From Rikenellaceae bacterium (lineage in GTDB: Bacteria > Bacteroidota > Bacteroidia > Bacteroidales > Rikenellaceae): a DNA stretch of 64,000 nt. The notes under the pieces are model-generated. The model was given only the letters and a program-made list of their open reading frames with translations. It was not told the origin of the DNA and did no database searches. Shown here piece by piece: positions 57,232 to 64,000 of this stretch; the first letter of the stretch is position 1, and each line of letters begins with the position of its first letter. The position numbers and the translations under genes were made by a program. The stretch covers positions 29,038 to 93,037 of the forward strand of contig SUZB01000007.1 in NCBI GenBank assembly GCA_015060115.1. Reading direction: 5' to 3'.

Positions 57232-57987
57232 TTAGAAAGCCTTGCCGATGCCAAGGAAGTCCTCAGCCTTGAGGGCAGCGCCACCAATAAGGCCACCATC
57301 AACATCTGCCTTCGAGAAGATCTCGCCAGCGTTTGAGGGCTTGCAAGAGCCACCATAGAGAATGGGGCACTCCTCGGCTGCTGCGCCAAACTTAGAGCGC
57401 AAAACCTCACGAATATAGGCGTGAATCTCCTGTGCCTGATCAGCGGTTGCGGTCTTGCCGGTACCGATAGCCCAAACAGGCTCATAGGCGATAACGAGCT
57501 TTGCAAACTGCTCCTCCGAAAGGTTGAAAACAACCTCCTCGATCTGCTGCTTGCATACCTCGAAGTGGCGACCTGCCTCACGCTCCTCAAGATTCTCACC
57601 TACGCAGTAGATAGGCACGAGGTTGTTCTCGTATGCACGAGCCATCTTCTTGTTCAAGCTCTCCGAAGTCTCGCCATAGTACTGACGACGCTCCGAGTGG
57701 CCAAGGATAACATACTTGCAACCAAGAGCTGCAATCATTGATGCTGCAACCTCGCCAGTGTAGGCACCCTTAACCTCGGTAGCGCAATCCTGTGCGCCAA
57801 CCTCGATAGCTGTACCCTTAAGGGTCTCGATAACGCTATGAAGGTGTGTAAAGGGGGGACATACGATAAAGTTCACTGAGTCGCAAACCTCACCCTTGCC
57901 AGCTGCTACACCCTTAGCAAGCTCTACACCCTCAGCGGGGAGAGTGTTCATCTTCCAGTTACCTGCTACAATCTTCTTTCTCATTTT
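57232..57987 (-). CDS. tpiA: Triosephosphate isomerase
   Basis: MRKKIVAGNWKMNTLPAEG, ILGHSERRQYYGE, VIAYEPVWAIGTGKTATADQAQEIH, ILYGGSCKPSNAGEIFSKADVDGGLIGGAAL. Confidence 0.96.
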   Translation of the reverse strand, partial: KMRKKIVAGNWKMNTLPAEGVELAKGVAAGKGEVCDSVNFIVCPPFTHLHSVIETLKGTAIEVGAQDCATEVKGAYTGEVAASMIAALGCKYVILGHSERRQYYGETSESLNKKMARAYENNLVPIYCVGENLEEREAGRHFEVCKQQIEEVVFNLSEEQFAKLVIAYEPVWAIGTGKTATADQAQEIHAYIREVLRSKFGAAAEECPILYGGSCKPSNAGEIFSKADVDGGLIGGAALKAEDFLGIGKAF

Positions 57988-58003
57988 TCTTATACTTTTA
58001 GAA

Positions 58004-58993
58004 TTAATTGTTTTGGTTAATAAGGTTGACAACAACCTTAATCATAATGTCTTTCTCCTCTACATTGCTCTCCGCAATCATTAATGTAAGTGCTACAAGA
58101 GTATTATTATCTAATAAGCGTGTGCCATCCTTGCGATATAGAATACCATTATTCTCTAAGAACCACAAAAACAAGAATGCTGCAATTCGTTTGTTGCCAT
58201 CGCTAAAAGAGTGGTTTTTAACTACCAGATATAACAAGTTTGCAGCCTTCTCTTCCACGCTTGGATACAACTCCTCACCGCCAAATGTCTGATATATCGC
58301 GCCCAATGTACTTTTGAAGGATTCATCTTTCTCGTTGGCGAAGAGTGCGCTCTCACCAAACCTTCTTTTTAGAGTTCGTAGCGCCTCCATAGCATTTTCG
58401 TATGTAGCTCTAAAGCCCTCTAATGTAGTAACATTAGAAATTTCAAGCTGTTGAAAGTCGTATCTATCAAGAGTGTCCAGGGCATAGGTGTAATCGCTGA
58501 TAACTCGCAGTAGTCCAATAGCCTCATCTTTTGTTACTTGATGAGCAGCAATGACATTGCTCATTATAGAGATTGTTTGCTTTAACTCCTCCAACTGCTC
58601 AATTCGAGCATTTTGGTTTATGGCATAACCCCTTGTGAGATACTCTTTAAGGATACGATTAGCCCACATTCGGAATCGCGTAGCGTATTTTGAGTTCACC
58701 CTATAACCAACAGATATAATCATATCTAGATTATAAGTGTTTATCGTTCGCTCGATACGGCGATTACCCTCAAATCGAACTTGTGCAATTTTTGCACAGG
58801 TTGCCGATTCATCTAACTCCTCGCTCTTATATATATTAGTTATATGGCGACTAATAGATGTTCGGTCGGTGTCGTAGAGAAGTGCTATTTCCGCTTGGGA
58901 TAGCCACACAGTATCCCCCTCGAGGCGAACATCTATCTCTGTCTCGCCGTCGGGGGTCTGATATATTACTATGTTGCTATCGCCTTTCAGCAT
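58004..58993 (-). CDS. RhuM-type virulence-associated protein with C-terminal Fic/Doc-like domain
   Basis: VRLEGDTVWLSQAEIALLYDTDRTSISRHITNIY...FRMWANRILKEYLTRGYAIN (RhuM); HSFSDGNKRIAAFLF Fic-like motif. Confidence 0.88.
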   Translation of the reverse strand: MLKGDSNIVIYQTPDGETEIDVRLEGDTVWLSQAEIALLYDTDRTSISRHITNIYKSEELDESATCAKIAQVRFEGNRRIERTINTYNLDMIISVGYRVNSKYATRFRMWANRILKEYLTRGYAINQNARIEQLEELKQTISIMSNVIAAHQVTKDEAIGLLRVISDYTYALDTLDRYDFQQLEISNVTTLEGFRATYENAMEALRTLKRRFGESALFANEKDESFKSTLGAIYQTFGGEELYPSVEEKAANLLYLVVKNHSFSDGNKRIAAFLFLWFLENNGILYRKDGTRLLDNNTLVALTLMIAESNVEEKDIMIKVVVNLINQNN

Positions 58994-59003
58994 AGGAAAC
59001 AAA

Positions 59004-60734
59004 TTACTCCTCCTTGCAGCTCTCGATCCAAGCCTTAATCTCGGCTGTTGCAAGGCCAAGCTTGTTCTTCTTGTTGAAGCCACAAAGGTCGTTGAAGAGC
59101 TTCATACCGCCAGTTGTTGCGGTGTTCTTGAAGGCCTCCAAGGTGATATAGCCCATCTTCTGCACCACAGCAACCCACTCTGCGGGGATACCTGCCTCGG
59201 TGTATACCTCCTCAGCATCGGCAACCACCTTCTTCTCGGGGCGCATAGTGGGGAAGAACAACACATCCTGAATAGATGTCTCGCCAGTCATAAACATTGT
59301 GAGGCGGTCGATGCCGATACCCATACCTGAGCAAGAGGGCATACCATACTCCAATGCACGAACAAAGTCCATATCGATAACCATAGCCTCGTCGTCGCCC
59401 TTCTCCGAGAGTCGCATCTGCTCCTGGAAGCGCTCCAACTGGTCGATGGGGTCGTTAAGTTCCGAGTAGGCGTTGCATAGCTCCTTGCCATTTACAAACA
59501 ACTCGAAACGCTCGGTGAGGTCCTCATTGTCGCGATGGCGCTTGCAGAGAGGCGACATCTCGATAGGATAGTCCGTTACAAAAGTGGGCTGAACAAGGTC
59601 GCCCTCGCAGTACTGACCAAAGATAGCATCGATAAGCTTGCCCTTACCCATAGTCTCGTCAATCTCGACATTAAGCCTCTGGCACGCCTCACGCAACTGC
59701 TCCTCGCTTTGGCCTGTGATATCGTAGCCGGTCTTCTCCTTGATGGCATCGGTCATCGTAACGCGCTTGAAGGGGGCCTTGAACGAGATAGTCTTACCCT
59801 CGATAACGACATCGGTAGTGCCATTTACGGCCATTGCAACACGCTCCAACATCTGCTCGGTAAACTCCTGCATCCAGATATAGTCCTTGTATGCCACATA
59901 GATCTCCATACAGGTGAACTCAGGGTTGTGTGTGCGGTCCATACCCTCGTTACGGAAGTTCTTGCCGAACTCGTAAACACCATCGAAGCCACCTACGATA
60001 AGGCGCTTGAGGTATAGCTCGGTAGCAATTCGCATATAGAAGTCGGTGTCGAGAGCATTGTGGTGAGTGATAAAGGGGCGAGCCGCAGCACCACCGGGGA
60101 TAGGCTGCAAAATGGGGGTCTCAACCTCCAAGTAGCCACGCTCGTTGAAGAAGTCGCGCATAGTCTGCATAATCTTTGCACGCTTCTGGAAGGTCTCCTT
60201 AACCTGAGGATTTACCACAAGGTCGAGGTAGCGCTGACGATAGCGCACCTCGGGGTCGGTAAGTGCATCGAAGGTCTGGCCATCCTTCTGCTTAACAACA
60301 GGCAGAGGGCGCACCGACTTCGAGAGCACGGTGAACTTACGACAGTGTACCGACAACTCGCCGGTGTTGGTGAGGAATGCAAAGCCCTCTACACCAATGA
60401 AGTCGCCGATATCCAAGAGCTTCTTGAATACGGTGTTGTAGAGTGTGGGGTCGCCCTCGGGGCAGATGTCATCACGACGAATATAGACCTGAATACGGCC
60501 TGTTGAGTCCTGAAGCTCGAAGAACGATGCCGAGCCCATAATACGGCGACTCATAATACGGCCAGCGATAGATACCTCCGAGAAGTTGCCCTTCTCGGCA
60601 TCGTACTCGTCGGCAATCTGCTTGGCTGTGGCATTCACCTCGAAGCGTGCTGCGGGATAGGGGTTGATGCCCAACTCACGCAAAGCCTTAAGCGACTGAC
60701 GGCGCAATACTTCCTGTTCACTAAGTTCAATCAT
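59004..60734 (-). CDS. lysS: Lysyl-tRNA synthetase (class II)
   Basis: FRNEGMDRTHNPEFTCMEIYVAYKDY, LCNAYSELNDPIDQLERF, GMPSCSGMGIGIDRLTMFMTGETSIQDVLFFPTMRPEKK. Confidence 0.96.
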   Translation of the reverse strand: MIELSEQEVLRRQSLKALRELGINPYPAARFEVNATAKQIADEYDAEKGNFSEVSIAGRIMSRRIMGSASFFELQDSTGRIQVYIRRDDICPEGDPTLYNTVFKKLLDIGDFIGVEGFAFLTNTGELSVHCRKFTVLSKSVRPLPVVKQKDGQTFDALTDPEVRYRQRYLDLVVNPQVKETFQKRAKIMQTMRDFFNERGYLEVETPILQPIPGGAAARPFITHHNALDTDFYMRIATELYLKRLIVGGFDGVYEFGKNFRNEGMDRTHNPEFTCMEIYVAYKDYIWMQEFTEQMLERVAMAVNGTTDVVIEGKTISFKAPFKRVTMTDAIKEKTGYDITGQSEEQLREACQRLNVEIDETMGKGKLIDAIFGQYCEGDLVQPTFVTDYPIEMSPLCKRHRDNEDLTERFELFVNGKELCNAYSELNDPIDQLERFQEQMRLSEKGDDEAMVIDMDFVRALEYGMPSCSGMGIGIDRLTMFMTGETSIQDVLFFPTMRPEKKVVADAEEVYTEAGIPAEWVAVVQKMGYITLEAFKNTATTGGMKLFNDLCGFNKKNKLGLATAEIKAWIESCKEE

Positions 60735-60916
60735 AAAATATCTTGTTTTTTAGTTAATCACATATTTGGTGCAAAGGTACAAATTTTTCGCTATAATCAC
60801 AAGGCAGCTTCTATAAATTAGATAGAGTTGATTTTGGAGGATATTTTGTTCGGATTTCTTATCGTTCACGAGGGGGCAATGCTTAAGCATTGTAACTTGA
60901 GAAAAAAACAGCATGA

Positions 60917-60947
60917 ACCTGTCTAACAAGCTTTTTGTTAGACAGGT
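60917..60947. terminator. Strong hairpin (possible bidirectional terminator)
   Basis: cctgtctaacaa-gcttt-ttgttagacagg; followed by acccc-ctc-aggggt-ataatattttt. Confidence 0.55.
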
Positions 60948-61014
60948 CTTCTGCACCCCCTCAGGGGGTATAATATTTTTGGTTTTATGCGCCTGTAACG
61001 CCTATTTCGCTACA

Positions 61015-61037
61015 TTTGGTTCTGTATAGGTTCAACA
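61015..61037 (+). repeat. Direct repeat, left copy flanking the RM pair
   Basis: tttggttctgtataggttcaaca; 21/23 identical to 62737-62759. Confidence 0.85.
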
Positions 61038-61071
61038 CTTTTGTCGCAATAGGCAGAGAGGTATATTGAAT

Positions 61072-61869
61072 TTACAGGATTTCTATTACCTCTTCATATA
61101 CTTTTGGAATATCTTTGAATGCAATTCGAAACTTGGTTCCGTGATTATGTCCTGTTCGCGCATCAAAGTCTACATACAGACTACCTTCCTCAATAGCATC
61201 AATAAATTTATCCATATTTACACGCTTTAGCATCAAAACTCGATTATAGTGGAAATATTCCTTGCCGCCTTCTCGCTTCACATCAGCCAAAACATAAAAG
61301 CAATTGAGCAATTTTGTTCCTGCCTTTGTATATAGATCGTTAAAGCCCCAATATGGAATAATCTCAAAAGGCCCTAACCCTGCTCGCTGCTCAACACTCT
61401 TCAACCATTCACTATGTCTATCACTACATTTTGAACTGTCAAAGATAAACTCTAAACGCTGCTCTTGCCTATTAACATTCAATTTGAAACCCCTATCCGT
61501 GAATGATGTAGCATTTGTTGTACTTCTAAATGATTTTTCATCAACAGGGTATTTTTGACCTGCCAACTTATGAGCCCAACCATATTTCGGCAACAACACA
61601 TTCGGGACTAAAGACAATGCACGAGGAGAAGGTTCAACATGACACAATGTTGTCAAAGAAGAGGTATTGGAGCGTTGAGATTTCAACTCCCATTCTGCTG
61701 CATTTGGAATTGGTAGATTATTTTCTGGAATACCTAGCAAATCTTCCAAAATATTGCCAACTGCACCATCGTTTCCTTTACGATAATTCTCTATCCATCC
61801 TTTAGATTCAATCTCCTTAAACTTTGCGATCAGTTCCTCTTTAGTAATTAAGTGTAGGGCAGTAGCCAT
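61072..61869 (-). CDS. MvaI/BcnI-family restriction endonuclease
   Basis: GAVGNILEDLLGIPENNLPIPNAAEWELKSQR, GFKLNVNRQEQRLEFIFDSS, DFDARTGHNHGTKFRI; adjacent methyltransferase. Confidence 0.85.
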   Translation of the reverse strand: MATALHLITKEELIAKFKEIESKGWIENYRKGNDGAVGNILEDLLGIPENNLPIPNAAEWELKSQRSNTSSLTTLCHVEPSPRALSLVPNVLLPKYGWAHKLAGQKYPVDEKSFRSTTNATSFTDRGFKLNVNRQEQRLEFIFDSSKCSDRHSEWLKSVEQRAGLGPFEIIPYWGFNDLYTKAGTKLLNCFYVLADVKREGGKEYFHYNRVLMLKRVNMDKFIDAIEEGSLYVDFDARTGHNHGTKFRIAFKDIPKVYEEVIEIL

Positions 61870-61872
61870 AAT

Positions 61873-62655
61873 CTATTCGTTATAAGTAAACAATGTTGGT
61901 GCGATATCATTTGAGGTTGAAAGTATAGGCTCTCCTTTAACCGCTCTGATGCGATCCTCTGCGGCATTACAATACGATTGAGACAATTCAATGCCAATGT
62001 AATGACGATTATTGCGAATTGCAGATACAGCAGTTGTTCCAGACCCCATAAATGGATCGAGCACAACTTCGGCATTTGTACTTCCAATAATCCTATCAAT
62101 TAGAGCAACCGGAAATGGCGCAGGGTGTACATTATTCGTCTCTTGCATAAACTCCCATACATCCCCAACGCTATTGGCTTTAGGAGCTAATTTGAATCCT
62201 TTTTTAGCAATTAAATAAATAACCTCATAGGTCGGAAGGAAATATCCACTATTGAAATTTATACCTCCTTTTCGTTTCCATATGATAATTTGTCGTACAG
62301 GAAAGTCTTTAACAATCTCCGATCTATCTTGGATAAGTCCATTTTGCACTCTCCACTTATGGTTATAGAAAATCGCCCCATCAGGCTTAATAAGCCTCAT
62401 CATCTCCGTTAAGCATTCTCTTTGCCACTGACAATATTTATCATACGGCATATTGTCATCATAATCCGCATATCCATTGCATAATGCAGCTCCTTCCCAT
62501 TTCCCACCTCTACCATCTTTCATTCCATTGCCGGTGCTATTTTTAAGATTGTAAGGAGGTGATGTTACTACAATATCACAACAAGCATCAGGGAGCTCCT
62601 TCATTACAGATAGACAATCTCCACAAAATATTTTATCAATATAGTCAGATATCAT
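61873..62655 (-). CDS. Type II DNA methyltransferase (beta-class; SPPY suggests N4-cytosine)
   Basis: DIVVTSPPYNLKNSTGNG, VVLDPFMGSGTTAVSAIRNNRHYIGIELSQSYCNAAEDRI. Confidence 0.9.
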   Translation of the reverse strand: MISDYIDKIFCGDCLSVMKELPDACCDIVVTSPPYNLKNSTGNGMKDGRGGKWEGAALCNGYADYDDNMPYDKYCQWQRECLTEMMRLIKPDGAIFYNHKWRVQNGLIQDRSEIVKDFPVRQIIIWKRKGGINFNSGYFLPTYEVIYLIAKKGFKLAPKANSVGDVWEFMQETNNVHPAPFPVALIDRIIGSTNAEVVLDPFMGSGTTAVSAIRNNRHYIGIELSQSYCNAAEDRIRAVKGEPILSTSNDIAPTLFTYNE

Positions 62656-62736
62656 ATTCTAAAACATTACTCGCACAAAAATACGAAATTTTCAGTTATA
62701 ATCCAATATGCAAATTTTGGGTCTCGCAATTTTTCT

Positions 62737-62759
62737 TTTGGTTCAGCATAGGTTCAACA
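62737..62759 (+). repeat. Direct repeat, right copy flanking the RM pair
   Basis: tttggttcagcataggttcaaca. Confidence 0.85.
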
Positions 62760-62905
62760 AGTGTTGCGGAGAGGTTTGATTTTGCCAAATTCCGCCACAG
62801 AACGCTGCCAAACCATGCGTATTTATACGAAAAAAGGACGGAAAAATTCTTGGACAAGGTTTGCTATAGCCTAACTTTGCAAACCTATCTTAATTAGCAT
62901 TTTAT

Positions 62906-63325
62906 CTATATGTTTGCCAACTGACGACCTACCTCTCTTAAAGCATCGAGAATCTCTTTTTCTCGTTTCTCAGATGGCCTTTTTGTACCATAAATGTACT
63001 TTGAAAGTAGGCTCTTGTGCATACCGAGAGAACGAGCAACCTCCGACACATTTAGAATTGGAAATTTGCGGAACACTGCGCCAATAGCGTTTTCCACGGG
63101 TTGTGCTCCATCAGTAAGACTTGATATGTGGATATCTTCATCAATCTCTGTCCAACGCACTGCATCGCCAAACTTGTTGATTTGGTAGCACTCACGCTGT
63201 GCTGGTGTAGACTCTTTCAATGTGGGGAAGAACTCTAACGCCTTGCGGTACTCCTTCCCGCTATCGGTAACGACACATATATCGTTACCACAAAACGAAA
63301 TTTTAACAATCTTCTCCATAGTCAT
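62906..63325 (-). CDS. DUF2442-type protein with C-terminal helix-turn-helix
   Basis: IVKISFCGNDICVVTDSGKEYRKALEFFPTLKESTPAQRECYQINKFGDAVRWTEIDEDIHI; LNVSEVARSLGMHKSLLSKYIYGTKRPSEKREKEIL. Confidence 0.82.
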   Translation of the reverse strand: MTMEKIVKISFCGNDICVVTDSGKEYRKALEFFPTLKESTPAQRECYQINKFGDAVRWTEIDEDIHISSLTDGAQPVENAIGAVFRKFPILNVSEVARSLGMHKSLLSKYIYGTKRPSEKREKEILDALREVGRQLANI

Positions 63326-63330
63326 TATTT

Positions 63331-63567
63331 TTATTCCTTGTCGAAATAATCGTGCCAAGCGTTGATAATCTCTTGCTCGTACATCTCAACAAGCTGTGTT
63401 GCTTTCTTTAACTCTCTCGGTTTCAAACCTCTATTTTGGACTACCTTACGAGTTGCAATCTCGATCTTTGCATCGTTACCTCCATACTCTATATGAACAT
63501 GAATTGGCAGATGCTCGTCAGAGTAGAAGAAAAATCGAAGTCCAAAAATTTCAAAAATTGTAGGCAT
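63331..63567 (-). CDS. DUF4160-type protein
   Basis: MPTIFEIFGLRFFFYSDEHLPIHVHIEYGGNDAKIEIATRKVV; adjacent DUF2442 partner. Confidence 0.82.
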   Translation of the reverse strand: MPTIFEIFGLRFFFYSDEHLPIHVHIEYGGNDAKIEIATRKVVQNRGLKPRELKKATQLVEMYEQEIINAWHDYFDKE

Positions 63568-63824
63568 ACTATATCTCTTTTGTCTACGCAAATATAGGTC
63601 TAATTTTTTAGACCTCCAAATATTTATGAAATAAATTTGCCGATTATCACTCAAAATGACACCTTTGCGTGCTATTGTAGTCTTGACCATACTCTCCCAG
63701 ACATTAGATACTGGTGATAAATTCATTTTTTACAATCAAGTGCCCATATCGGCGAGTCTTTCGAGGATCCCCTTTTATTTGTGGTTAAAATAGTAGATAA
63801 AATGAAGCGTGTCTATAAATTAAA

Positions 63825-63860
63825 TGCTGAGGCCAGCTAATGTCTTAGCCAGCCTCAGCA
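63825..63860 (-). terminator. Hairpin terminator for the partial minus-strand gene
   Basis: tgctgaggc...gcctcagca with T-rich minus-strand downstream sequence. Confidence 0.65.
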
Positions 63861-63887
63861 ATAAAAAACACTTCTAAATAGAATTAT

Positions 63888-64000
63888 TTACTCTGCCGAG
63901 CCGTAGCCTGCAAATGGGTGGATTGATACCACATAGCAAGCACCGTAGCGAGTATTACCCGAGAGCTGGATCTGAGAGTTGCCATCACCAACCGATACAC
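63888..64000 (-). CDS. Partial CDS running off the window (C-terminus only)
   Basis: ...VSVGDGNSQIQLSGNTRYGACYVVSIHPFAGYGSAE* in host-like codons, stop 63888-63890 followed by a terminator hairpin. Confidence 0.6.
   Translation of the reverse strand, partial: VSVGDGNSQIQLSGNTRYGACYVVSIHPFAGYGSAE

Overview
The window is 64 kb of a Bacteroidales-type chromosome. A Rikenellaceae/Alistipes-like source is an inference from gene content, codon usage and TAnnTTTG-type promoters. Most genes are ordinary housekeeping genes: nrdJ, tadA, aspS, a dcw/murein run (rsmH-ftsL-pbp-murE-mraY-murD-ftsW), hslR-like, leuS, cutC, a LuxR/hemerythrin pair, a YeiH-like transporter, a porin, mntP, GH53, nfo, ctpA, rlmI, recQ, a TonB/HMA metal locus, gcvH, glgB, two POT transporters, tpiA and lysS. 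A small accessory zone at about 58-64 kb holds a RhuM/Fic-type gene, an MvaI/BcnI-like restriction-modification pair flanked by direct repeats, and a DUF4160/DUF2442 pair. The most unusual signal is intergenic. There are modular, BIME-like mosaic islands built from several families of nested palindromes: (A) a ~127-bp hairpin that begins at the TAA stop codon of its host gene, with an invariant apex and compensatory stem changes; (B) a second structured family with compensatory helices; (P8/9) self-complementary arrays of 8-9-nt units, one class with an invariant GTCGGGTATCA-like loop; and (P7) heptad TTAGTTG arrays, which also bracket a four-helix-bundle (23S-IVS-like) gene as inverted repeats. 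All assignments are by eye from sequence; no database search was run.
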